A stretch of DNA of 7,444 nt from Pseudomonadota bacterium (GTDB taxonomy: Bacteria > Pseudomonadota > Gammaproteobacteria > Steroidobacterales > Steroidobacteraceae), in the NCBI GenBank assembly GCA_023428645.1, contig JAEYXD010000226.1:1-7444 (forward strand), read 5' to 3'. Below the pieces are notes generated by a model that worked only from the letters and a program-made list of their open reading frames with translations, did not search any database and had not been told where the DNA came from. A program made the position numbers and the translations under genes. Below, piece by piece: positions 1 to 6,230 of the stretch (positions within the stretch are counted from its first letter, which is position 1; each line of letters begins with the position of its first letter).

Positions 1-2
1 GT

Positions 3-1046
3 CGCCGGGGCTTCCTCTTGTTCATCGACATCGTGCTGCCGTATCTGGCCTTCAGCCGCGCGATCACGAGCTCGAAGAGTCTGACGGAGTCCATGTACTG
101 CTTCGTGCTCGGCGCGGCGATTCTCGCGCCGCTCGCGGTGTTCGAATCCGCGCGCAACTGGATGCTCTACGTCATCGTCGGCGCGAACTGGGGCGCGGTG
201 CAGGATTTCGCGTTCCTGTTTCGCGCCGGCAGCCTGCGTGCGCAGGTCACGGCCGGACACGCGCTCTACCTCGGTTACATCTTCGCGATCGCCTTCGGCT
301 TCTGGCTGTACCTGCAGCGCGAGGAGACCTCGAAAATGCGCGCGATCGGTGTCTCGCTCTGGCTCTGGCTGGGTCTGTTCGCCGCGTATTCTCGCGGCCC
401 CTGGATCACCGCCGTCGCCATCATGTTCGTGTACTACTTCCTGATGCCGAAAGGCATCACCCGCACGATCAAGGCGCTGGCCGCGACAGTGATGGGCGGA
501 CTCCTGATTCTTCTCACACCCTTGGGCGGACGCCTGCTCAAGGCGTTGCCGTTCGTCGGCTCGGTCGACAAGGAAAACGTGACGTACCGGCAGGACCTGC
601 TCGACTCGGCGCTGCGATTGATTCCAGCCCACCCCTGGCTCGGCGACCGTTTCGTGATGAACCAGCTGGAGCATCTGCGGCAAGGCCAGGGAATCATCGA
701 CATGGTCAACGGCTTCGTGGTGGTCGTCCTGTACTACGGGCTGATCGGACTGCTGCTCGTTTCGATCTTTCTCCTGTCGCCGCTGGCCAAGGGCTACTTC
801 GCGTCGCGTAGAGCCGCAAGTTCCGCACCCGACAGCCAGGCGCTCGGCTTGATTCTCGTCGCTTGCATGATCGGATCGTTCCTTCACATCGCGATGACGG
901 CATTCGATCTGATGATGTGGGCGATCTCCGGAATGTTGATCGCCTACAGTACGATCACGAACGAAAGTCTCGCAGCGGCCGCGGACATGCGGCGCAGTCG
1001 AGCAACCCCTCTTAGAAATTCGCGACCGACGCGAGGCACGCTGTGA
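3..1046 (+). CDS. O-antigen polymerase/ligase family protein (Wzy/WaaL-like), 5'-truncated
   Basis: Polytopic inner-membrane protein of the O-antigen ligase/polymerase (Wzy_C) superfamily, predicted to join undecaprenyl-linked repeat units into a chain at the periplasmic face. The frame is open to the left edge (RRGFLLFIDIVLPYLAFSRAI), so the start is missing; the TTG at 18 is only the first possible start inside the window and is probably internal. About 347 residues are visible, against roughly 420-480 in the family. Counting from that TTG, hydrophobic segments lie near 27-42, 79-99, 109-124, 130-142, 153-168, 232-256 and 275-311. Motifs typical of EPS-cluster polymerases are SRGPW (125-129, after a membrane segment), YRQDLLDSALRLIPAHPWLGD-like sequence in the large periplasmic loop (about 190-210) and LRQGQGIIDMVNG (220-232). 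The TGA stop overlaps the GTG start of the next gene by four bases, indicating one operon with coupled translation. The family is clear; polymerase versus ligase is not decided by sequence alone. Confidence 0.88.
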   Translation, partial: RRGFLLFIDIVLPYLAFSRAITSSKSLTESMYCFVLGAAILAPLAVFESARNWMLYVIVGANWGAVQDFAFLFRAGSLRAQVTAGHALYLGYIFAIAFGFWLYLQREETSKMRAIGVSLWLWLGLFAAYSRGPWITAVAIMFVYYFLMPKGITRTIKALAATVMGGLLILLTPLGGRLLKALPFVGSVDKENVTYRQDLLDSALRLIPAHPWLGDRFVMNQLEHLRQGQGIIDMVNGFVVVVLYYGLIGLLLVSIFLLSPLAKGYFASRRAASSAPDSQALGLILVACMIGSFLHIAMTAFDLMMWAISGMLIAYSTITNESLAAAADMRRSRATPLRNSRPTRGTL

Positions 1047-2227
1047 CAACGGACGCTGACTCCTTCAGCATCGAAGCCTATTTCCCCAACTACTACGCGG
1101 AAGGCGGCGTCGCGCTGACGATGAGCTCCATCCTCGGCAGCATGGCGAACTCATCGATCGACGTCCGGGCCAATGTCCTGGCGTGCGAGGGCGGCCCGCG
1201 CCCGGCGTTCATTCGGCCCTTGATGCATCGACGCGTCTACCGCTGGATGAAGCCTTGGATCAAGAATCCAGGCGAGCGGCTGCTGAAAGCCTCCCAAGGG
1301 CGCCTGCGGCCGTTCGACGTCGCGTACATGTGGCTGCAGAGTCCGGAACCGATTTGCGCCGTTCTCAAGAGCCGCGACGTGCTCGTCGTGCGCGAGATGA
1401 TCAACTCCACCCAGGAGCGCCGCCGCGATGAGCTCGCCGATGCCTATCGCACGTTCGGCAGCGGCGAATCCGGCATCACCGATGAAATCATCGACAGCGA
1501 ACGACGGCAGATCTTCGCGTCGGACTTCGTCTTCTGTCCGAACCCGTTCGTCAAGGAATCGGTCGTCGCGTACGGCTACCCCGCCGAGCGTTGCATCGCG
1601 ACGAGCTACGGCTGGAGCCAGCGGCGACTGAGCGGCACGACGACGCTCTTGAATCCCGACGACACGTTCACGGTCGTCTTCGTCGGCACCGTCGACATCC
1701 GTAAAGGCGCGCCCGTGCTGCTCGAGGCGTGGGCGAAATCGAAGGTGAAAGGCCGCCTGCTGCTCGCGGGCGCGATCAGCCCGGAGGTCGGCGAGAAATA
1801 CGCGGCCATCCTGCAGCGTGACGACGTGAAGTGCCTCGGCTACGTCACCGATATCGGCCCGGTGTACCGCTCGGCTTCCGTGTTCTGCTTGCCGACCTGG
1901 GAGGAAGGCGGCCCTCAGGTCACGCTCGAGGCAATGTCGCAAGGCGTCGTGCCGATCGTGACCCCGATGGGCACCGCGGGCGCGTTCACCGCGAACGAGG
2001 ACGTGGGCGTCGTCGTGCCGGCTGGCGATGTCGACGGCTTCGCCGAAGCGCTGCGCCGGCTCGAGCAGGACACGCGCTATCGCCAGGCACTGCAGTCGGC
2101 GTGCCGGGTTCGCGCACAGCAATACGAGTGGAGCCAGGTCGGCGCGCAGCGCCGCAGCGCACTCATCGAGCATCGCGCCCGCTGGCTCGCGAGCGGAGCA
2201 GTGCCACGCGCTGCAGCCGGTCATTAG
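1043..2227 (+). CDS. glycosyltransferase, GT4-type (group 1, GT-B fold)
   Basis: Cytoplasmic or membrane-associated sugar transferase of 394 residues, a normal length for GT4. The C-terminal nucleotide-sugar domain is clear: VVFVGTVDIRKG (211-222, with the basic residues expected near the donor phosphates), LLLAGAISPEV (239-249), VKCLGYVTD (262-270), then CLPTWEEGGPQVTLEAM, which contains the EX7E motif as E288 and E296, followed by GVVVPAGDVDGFAEAL (322-337). The N-terminal acceptor domain (about 8-200) is divergent and gives no hint of the acceptor sugar. The GTG start has GAGG at 1033-1036 six bases upstream and overlaps the preceding stop as GTGA, so translation is probably coupled. Its position between a Wzy-like gene and a flippase gene points to assembly of a lipid-linked repeat unit. 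Donor, acceptor and linkage cannot be told from the sequence. A 400-codon frame opposite to it is a GC-bias shadow. Confidence 0.93.
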   Translation: MTTDADSFSIEAYFPNYYAEGGVALTMSSILGSMANSSIDVRANVLACEGGPRPAFIRPLMHRRVYRWMKPWIKNPGERLLKASQGRLRPFDVAYMWLQSPEPICAVLKSRDVLVVREMINSTQERRRDELADAYRTFGSGESGITDEIIDSERRQIFASDFVFCPNPFVKESVVAYGYPAERCIATSYGWSQRRLSGTTTLLNPDDTFTVVFVGTVDIRKGAPVLLEAWAKSKVKGRLLLAGAISPEVGEKYAAILQRDDVKCLGYVTDIGPVYRSASVFCLPTWEEGGPQVTLEAMSQGVVPIVTPMGTAGAFTANEDVGVVVPAGDVDGFAEALRRLEQDTRYRQALQSACRVRAQQYEWSQVGAQRRSALIEHRARWLASGAVPRAAAGH

Positions 2228-2306
2228 TGATGAGGCAGCACTCGTCCGCCGTCCGCTTCCGGGCGGATGCGAACGGCGTCCCATGCGTCCAGAAAAGTGA
2301 GCGATC

Positions 2307-3662
2307 GTGGCCATAGCTTCGTTGAGACAACTCACCATTCGCGGCTCGGTCATCGAGTTGTCGAGCTACCTCCTGGGACAGATCCTCAGGCTGTGCTCGA
2401 ACTTGATTCTGACTCGCCTGCTGTTCCCGGATGCATTCGGGCTGGCGACGCTCATCGTGACCTTCATGTTCGGTCTCGCGCTGCTGTCCGACATCGGCAT
2501 CGAACAGAGCGTGATCCAGAACAAGCGCGGCGATGACCCGCTGTTTCTCGATACCGCGTGGGCCCTGCACGTCGTGCGTGGCCTGGCGCTGTGGGGCGCC
2601 GCGGCGCTCGTCGCGTACCCGCTCTCGCTCGTCTATGAGCAGCCGCAGATTCTGTATTTATTGCCGGTCGCGGCGGTGGGCATCGTCATCGACGGCTTCA
2701 AGTCGACGAGCTTGATGCGCCTGCGGCGCGAAGTCGCCGTGACACAGCTCGCCGCCATCAACATCGGCGCGCAACTCGCCGGCATGCTCGTCACGGTGAC
2801 CTGGGCAGTGCTCTCGCCTTCCGTGTGGGCCCTGGTCGTCGGCGGGCTCGCCTCCTCGGCCGTGCGCACGATCGCGAGTCACATGAGCTGGCTCGGCACG
2901 CGCAATCGCTTTCGCTGGGACCCGGAAGCGAAGCGCGAAATCCTGAACTTCGGCCGCTGGATTTTCGGCTCGTCGGTGATGACGTTCATTGGCAAGCAGG
3001 GCGACAGGCTGCTGCTCGGCCACTACATGGGCATCGCGACTCTCGGTATCTACAGCATGGCCGTGTTCATCGCCGAAGCCGTCGTGCAAGCAGCCACCGC
3101 GGTCACGAGCGGCGTGCTCTATCCCGTCTTCAGCCGCCTGCAGCGCGAAGAGCCGGCTCGCTTCTCGGAGGTGTATTACCGCGCCAAGCTGCGTCTCGAC
3201 GCCGTCACACTCCTGCCGATCGGCGGCCTCATGATGCTGGCGCAGCCCGTCGTCGACATCCTGTTCGACGATCGCTATCAGAGCGCGGGCTGGATGCTGC
3301 AGCTGCTATGCATTCGCGCCGCGACGACGATCACGCTCGCGCAAATCGAGAACTCCCTGTTTGCGCTCGGCCTGACACGGTACGGATTCTTTCAGAACGT
3401 CGTCCGCACGATCTGGATCTGCACGAGCATTCCGATCGCATGGCACCTGTGGGGACTGCCCGGAATCGTGTGGTGCGTCGCGCTGTCCGATCTGCCCTCG
3501 CTCGTCACACTCGCACTGCCCTTCAAGCGGCTCGGCCTCATGCGCCCCGCACGCGAGCTGTATTCCCTCGGCCTGCTCGCGCTCGGAATGGTGTTGGGGT
3601 ACGGCGCCAACCTCTTCATGATCCTCTTGTTCGGCGAAGGCTGGGCACGCAGCGTGCTCTGA
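2307..3662 (+). CDS. Wzx-type polysaccharide flippase (MOP superfamily)
   Basis: Inner-membrane transporter of 451 residues that should move undecaprenyl-diphosphate-linked oligosaccharide from the cytoplasmic to the periplasmic face. It looks like the Polysacc_synt / oligosaccharide flippase family: the N-terminus has the usual helix 1-2 pattern with LTRLLFPDAFGLATL (35-49) and DIGIEQSVIQ (62-71), and the middle has FGSSVMTFIGKQGDRLLLG followed by LGIYSMA (246-252), common in this family. About 12 to 14 hydrophobic segments run through the whole length, with a basic loop near 196-211. The start is the GTG at 2307: an in-frame TGA at 2298-2300 excludes any longer form. The Shine-Dalgarno is weak (GTGAG a few bases upstream). 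It follows the glycosyltransferase after 79 bases and probably belongs to the same operon; the gap holds a small hairpin at 2250-2269 without a T-run. The protein ends shortly after a final hydrophobic segment (421-443). Substrate unknown. Confidence 0.92.
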   Translation: MAIASLRQLTIRGSVIELSSYLLGQILRLCSNLILTRLLFPDAFGLATLIVTFMFGLALLSDIGIEQSVIQNKRGDDPLFLDTAWALHVVRGLALWGAAALVAYPLSLVYEQPQILYLLPVAAVGIVIDGFKSTSLMRLRREVAVTQLAAINIGAQLAGMLVTVTWAVLSPSVWALVVGGLASSAVRTIASHMSWLGTRNRFRWDPEAKREILNFGRWIFGSSVMTFIGKQGDRLLLGHYMGIATLGIYSMAVFIAEAVVQAATAVTSGVLYPVFSRLQREEPARFSEVYYRAKLRLDAVTLLPIGGLMMLAQPVVDILFDDRYQSAGWMLQLLCIRAATTITLAQIENSLFALGLTRYGFFQNVVRTIWICTSIPIAWHLWGLPGIVWCVALSDLPSLVTLALPFKRLGLMRPARELYSLGLLALGMVLGYGANLFMILLFGEGWARSVL

Positions 3663-3690
3663 GCCCAGGCGCCCGAGCCCCGCAAACGAA

Positions 3691-3723
3691 AACGCCCCGT
3701 GCTTCATCGAAGCACGGGGCGTT
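3691..3723. terminator. bidirectional rho-independent terminator
   Basis: A perfect 14-bp inverted repeat (AACGCCCCGTGCTT / AAGCACGGGGCGTT) with a 5-base loop (CATCG) lies between two convergent genes. On the minus strand the stem is followed by TTTTCGTTTG, a good U-rich tail, 24 bases after the PKD gene stop. On the plus strand it sits 28 bases after the flippase stop, but the T-run after it is poor (GTTCG). It is therefore strongest as the end of the minus-strand gene and probably also blocks or processes the plus-strand transcript. Confidence 0.9.
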
Positions 3724-3746
3724 CGCTGCGTCGCGAATCCTTGGGA

Positions 3747-5258
3747 TTATTCGACGGCCAACCCGGTCGGGCTGCGCGGCACCGTGATGACCTGACCCGC
3801 GAACCAGGTCTTGATGGAGACCTGACCCGTGTAGTACGGCCCCCGCCAATCAGCCGGCAGCGCCTCGTCGTGTCCCGGACCGACACTGGCGGCACGGTTC
3901 GCCGTCATGTTGCGGTTGCCACGCTCGGTCATGTTGCGCCCCGCCCAGCTGATGTCGCGCGCGTAGTTCGTGCCGTAGCGGAACTGGTTGTCTTCCCAGA
4001 TCACCTTCTCGAGGCCTTCGGCTTCGACGCCGTTCTGCGGCGACGTGGCACCCAGCCAGTTGATGTTGCTCGAATCGCTGCCCAGACGGTTGTCTGCGAT
4101 CACGATCTCGCTGCTGCGCTGGCGCTGCGCACGACGCAGGGTCAGCGTCGATTGAATCGCGTCCGTGCCGCGCGAATGCATCTTCAAGGTGTGACGGTAC
4201 GGATCGCCGATGCGGCCCGTCAGCGAGTTGTGCGCGACGACGGCCTTGTGGGACTGCCACAAGCGCGCGTTGTGCTGCTCGGTGCGATCGACGCTGTTGC
4301 CCATCATCACGAGCCGTGTGCCGCGCCCGGTCGGGCCGTCGACGGCATAGTTCGGATTGATGACGTTCTCGACGATGAAGTTGTTCTCGGGATTGCGCCA
4401 GCTGGAGCCCGGCTGATTCTCGAGGAACCAATCGAAGGCGTCGGCCAGCCAGATGCTGCCGCCGCGCACGATGTCGTTGCGATAGAACAGCAGGTCGAAG
4501 CCGCCGCGGTACTGCAGGATGTGGCGCGCATCGAGATTCGCAACCGTCAGGCGACGCGGCCATGCGGTGTCGCCCGCATCGCCGGAGTCGACGCGAATCT
4601 CACCCGTGATTGGCTTGGCACCCGAGCCGAACGAACTCACTTGCACGTCGGACAAGCCGTTGCCGCTGCTGGTCGCGAGTCGCATCGTTCCGAGAGAGGT
4701 GAAATCCTGGCCGGCGCGAAGGAGATAACGATAGTTGTTCTGGAACGTCGGCCACGAGGACGCCGTGGTTTGCTGTGCACCCGACGGGCATCCGGAGAAG
4801 TCACTGGAACGCGACAAGCACACCGTGCGATTGCCGGCGAACGCCTCGTCCGCGGACTGAACCGTGATCGTCACCGAGGCCGTGCTCACCGCACCCGCGC
4901 CATTGCGTGCGGTCACTTGCACCGTGTAGGTGCCCGCGCGATCGAACACGTGCGCCGCGAGCGGACCGCCGATTTGTTCGTTGCGGGATAAACCGGAGTA
5001 CGTCCAGGTGCCGGACTGTGCATCGCCGAAGCTGAAGCGATAGCCGAGCTGGCGGAACGTATCGACGCCGGAATCGGAATCGGTCGTGCCGGTCGCATCG
5101 AAATGCACCGCGAGCGGTGCGGGCCCGGAAGTCCGCGAGGCGGTGATGCGGGCCGTCGGCGCTGCCCACGCAGTCGCTGAGAGCAGGCTGGCTGCCAGCA
5201 GTGCAATGCCAGATGCGGCAGCGCATTTGGTATTGGCCTTGAACTTGAACGGAATCAT
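3747..5258 (-). CDS. secreted PKD-domain protein with probable right-handed beta-helix domain
   Basis: Exported protein of 503 residues, probably binding or processing polysaccharide in the periplasm or outside; the enzymatic activity is unknown. Residues 1-32 are a Sec signal peptide: basic N-terminus (MIPFKFKANTK), a hydrophobic core and a cleavage site after ATAWA (28-32). There is no lipobox. Residues about 34-133 form a PKD-like Ig-fold: GPAPLAVHFDATGTTDSDSG (45-64), YRFSFGDA (73-80), then HVFDRAGTYTVQVTARNGAG (103-122). From about 140 to 455 come short beta-strand-like rungs ending in N-rich turns (YRNDIV, VENVINPN, MGNSVDR, VAHNSL, IADNRLG, WEDNQF), the pattern of pectate-lyase-like parallel beta-helices. 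C147 and C157 could form a disulfide. A longer reading to 5354 exists, but the ATG at 5258 is chosen because TAAGGAG lies six bases upstream and the signal peptide begins there. No PEP-CTERM or other anchor is seen at the C-terminus. It is converged on by the flippase gene. A lyase or an epimerase is possible, but I cannot assign catalytic residues. Confidence 0.88.
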   Translation of the reverse strand: MIPFKFKANTKCAAASGIALLAASLLSATAWAAPTARITASRTSGPAPLAVHFDATGTTDSDSGVDTFRQLGYRFSFGDAQSGTWTYSGLSRNEQIGGPLAAHVFDRAGTYTVQVTARNGAGAVSTASVTITVQSADEAFAGNRTVCLSRSSDFSGCPSGAQQTTASSWPTFQNNYRYLLRAGQDFTSLGTMRLATSSGNGLSDVQVSSFGSGAKPITGEIRVDSGDAGDTAWPRRLTVANLDARHILQYRGGFDLLFYRNDIVRGGSIWLADAFDWFLENQPGSSWRNPENNFIVENVINPNYAVDGPTGRGTRLVMMGNSVDRTEQHNARLWQSHKAVVAHNSLTGRIGDPYRHTLKMHSRGTDAIQSTLTLRRAQRQRSSEIVIADNRLGSDSSNINWLGATSPQNGVEAEGLEKVIWEDNQFRYGTNYARDISWAGRNMTERGNRNMTANRAASVGPGHDEALPADWRGPYYTGQVSIKTWFAGQVITVPRSPTGLAVE

Positions 5259-5264
5259 TGATCG

Positions 5265-5271
5265 CTCCTTA
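5265..5271 (-). promoter_or_regulatory. strong Shine-Dalgarno of the PKD gene
   Basis: Read on the minus strand the sequence is TAAGGAG, then six bases (CGATCA), then ATG. It is the best ribosome binding site in the window and decides the start at 5258 over the upstream in-frame ATGs, which would put 32 non-signal-like residues before the export signal. Confidence 0.9.
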
Positions 5272-5317
5272 GAATCGCTACATTCGCGTGCCGCGTGAAA
5301 TCGACCACCTGGCAGCG

Positions 5318-5329
5318 CATCGATCGATG
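5318..5329. repeat. 12-bp perfect palindrome in the PKD gene leader
   Basis: CATCGATCGATG is a perfect palindrome about 60 bases upstream of the PKD start codon, covering the predicted start point of the candidate sigma-54 promoter. It could be a repressor operator, or simply reflect a common CGATCG-type motif. No trans factor can be named. Confidence 0.5.
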
Positions 5330-5346
5330 TGCTGGCCATATGCCAA
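5329..5346 (-). promoter_or_regulatory. candidate sigma-54 (-24/-12) promoter for the PKD gene
   Basis: The minus strand reads TTGGCATATGGCCAGCAC. It has the invariant GG (5344-5343) and GC (5332-5331) separated by exactly ten bases, and TGGCAT matches the consensus -24 element TGGCAC at five of six positions. The -12 part (CAGCA against TTGCA) keeps the GC but is weaker. Transcription would start near 5320, leaving a leader of about 60 bases before the ATG. No convincing sigma-70 -35/-10 pair was found nearby. This is a pattern match by eye only. Confidence 0.4.
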
Positions 5347-5403
5347 CTCAACAATCAAGAAAACCAGAGCACATCCGCCGGTGTGGCGAGTGCTGACGCG
5401 AAT

Positions 5404-5421
5404 GTTGCTCGTAAAAGCAAC
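5404..5421. repeat. inverted repeat GTTGCT-N6-AGCAAC upstream of the PKD gene
   Basis: Two perfect 6-base arms separated by CGTAAA. It lies about 85-100 bases upstream of the predicted transcription start, a usual distance for an activator site of a sigma-54 enhancer-binding protein. The repeat itself is plain to see; the activator role is inference. Confidence 0.5.
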
Positions 5422-5430
5422 CTCCACTCA

Positions 5431-5444
5431 ATCTGTCCACAGAT
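5431..5444. repeat. inverted repeat ATCTGT-CC-ACAGAT upstream of the PKD gene
   Basis: Two perfect 6-base arms with a 2-base centre, nine bases beyond the previous inverted repeat and unlike it in sequence. It could be a second protein-binding site in the same control region. No matching site was seen elsewhere in the window. Confidence 0.45.
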
Positions 5445-5598
5445 GCAGACACCCGCCCGGGGACGCCGATCTCACTTCCTACAAGCTACGCTGCGTAAGC
5501 GTTCTTCGTTATAGGAAATCGCCTCAATGGATTCTCAGAAGGCTGCTGAAACGATCGCGCCACGTTCCCGAGGCACGACGACTTGCGCCGATTGTGGC

Positions 5599-5624
5599 CC
5601 GTCGCTGAGCGAAAAATGCGACGG
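5599..5624 (-). terminator. possible weak terminator or 3' hairpin after the acetyltransferase
   Basis: CCGTCGC and GCGACGG form a perfect 7-bp stem around a 12-base loop, 51 bases after the acetyltransferase stop on the minus strand. No U-run follows the stem (the short T-run is inside the loop), so it is a poor intrinsic terminator. It may only stabilise the 3' end, or the transcript may end by Rho. Confidence 0.25.
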
Positions 5625-5674
5625 CGTTCACCTTTCGGCGATCGCGTCGGAGCGGGCACCCGATGGCGACCACA

Positions 5675-6211
5675 TTAAGTTGACTTATCGGCGGGGGGGC
5701 GGGCGAATGGCGTCAGCCGCGGATAGATTTTGGCGGGCGATCCTACGACGATGGAGTCGGACGGCACGTTGGTCGTCACCGCCGTATTCGCGGCAATGCG
5801 CACGCGGTCGCCGATCTTGATAGGCCCCAGCACGGTTGAATTCACACCGATGAAAACATCATCGCCGATGACGGGCGCGCCGGGCCGCATGTTCGTTCCG
5901 ATCGTCACGTTGTGCATCACACCAAGGCGATGACCGATCACCACGTCGGGATGAATCGACAGCGAGCCTTCGGCGTGGATGATGTGGAAGTCGTCGCCGA
6001 TCGAGACCTGCGGCGGGATCCAGACCTTCGTGATGTTCGCGACGAACAGATTCACGAAACCATAGAGCTTCAGGCACACCCACCTGAGCAGCTTATTCTT
6101 GCGCAGCAAAGCCCAACGGCCGAAGCGATACACGCTCAATGCAACGAACGCGGGATTCGTCAACTGTCGTCCGTGGCGAGCGTAGTCCGTGCGAATCAGA
6201 TACAACAGCAT
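5675..6211 (-). CDS. hexapeptide-repeat acetyltransferase, serine-acetyltransferase-like, of EPS type
   Basis: Cytoplasmic acetyl-CoA-dependent O-acetyltransferase of 178 residues with a left-handed parallel beta-helix. The N-terminal part (1-62) has the pattern LIRTDYARHG then ALSVYRFGRW (24-33) and an amphipathic segment, as in the short serine-acetyltransferase-like proteins of polysaccharide loci. Hexapeptide rungs run from about 68 to 160: VSIGDD, VVIGHR, VTIGTN, PVIGDDVFIGVNS, IKIGDRVRIAANT, VVGSPAKIYP. H79, H87 and H100 are the visible candidates for the catalytic base. It is shorter than classical CysE (about 270), so acetylation of a sugar is more likely than cysteine synthesis. The ATG at 6211 is chosen because the similarity begins there and it starts 19 bases after the upstream gene's stop; a longer reading would overlap that gene by 74 bases. 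No strong Shine-Dalgarno is seen, so translation may depend on the upstream gene. A run of seven C on the coding strand (5693-5699) lies eight codons before the stop. Confidence 0.87.
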   Translation of the reverse strand: MLLYLIRTDYARHGRQLTNPAFVALSVYRFGRWALLRKNKLLRWVCLKLYGFVNLFVANITKVWIPPQVSIGDDFHIIHAEGSLSIHPDVVIGHRLGVMHNVTIGTNMRPGAPVIGDDVFIGVNSTVLGPIKIGDRVRIAANTAVTTNVPSDSIVVGSPAKIYPRLTPFARPPADKST

Positions 6212-6230
6212 GCGATCACGATCTCGATGA

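Larger units (their letters stand above)
5259..5674. other. intergenic control region, no convincing gene
   Basis: About 415 bases between the acetyltransferase stop and the PKD gene start. The part at 5340-5520 is visibly less GC-rich than the flanking genes. It holds the Shine-Dalgarno, the candidate sigma-54 promoter, three inverted repeats and a weak hairpin at 5599-5624. Small open frames on the plus strand (beginning at 5288 and 5527) lack family resemblance and run into or over the neighbouring gene; I do not call them. Confidence 0.7.

Noticed and set aside
1151..2353. 400-codon open frame on the minus strand across the GT4 gene
   Set aside because: The opposite strand carries a clear GT4 protein with the EX7E motif. 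The minus-strand product is Arg/Ala/Asp/His-rich with no domain pattern, as expected for a shadow frame in GC-rich DNA.
2825..3787. 320-codon plus-strand frame overlapping the flippase gene
   Set aside because: Arg/Ala/His-rich product without membrane segments or motifs. It is in another frame of the well-supported flippase and runs through the terminator.
3699..4991. 430-codon open frame on the plus strand across the PKD gene
   Set aside because: It begins inside the terminator hairpin, and its product is low-complexity Arg/Ala/Val-rich. The opposite strand has a signal peptide, a PKD domain and a strong ribosome binding site.
5259..5354. 32-residue N-terminal extension of the PKD protein from the upstream start at 5354
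   Set aside because: It would bury the signal peptide behind a non-hydrophobic stretch, ignore the TAAGGAG site next to the 5258 ATG and cover the candidate promoter.
5571..5586. AGGCACGACGACTTGC on the plus strand as a second sigma-54 promoter
   Set aside because: It resembles the consensus, but GG and GC are 11 bases apart instead of 10, and no plus-strand gene follows.
5527..5820. 97-codon plus-strand frame with C-x2-C-x7-C near its start, possibly a zinc-binding small protein
   Set aside because: The pattern lacks a fourth ligand in register, third-position GC of its first half is clearly lower than in the real genes, and its second half lies opposite the acetyltransferase coding region. 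There is only a distant AGGA before the ATG.
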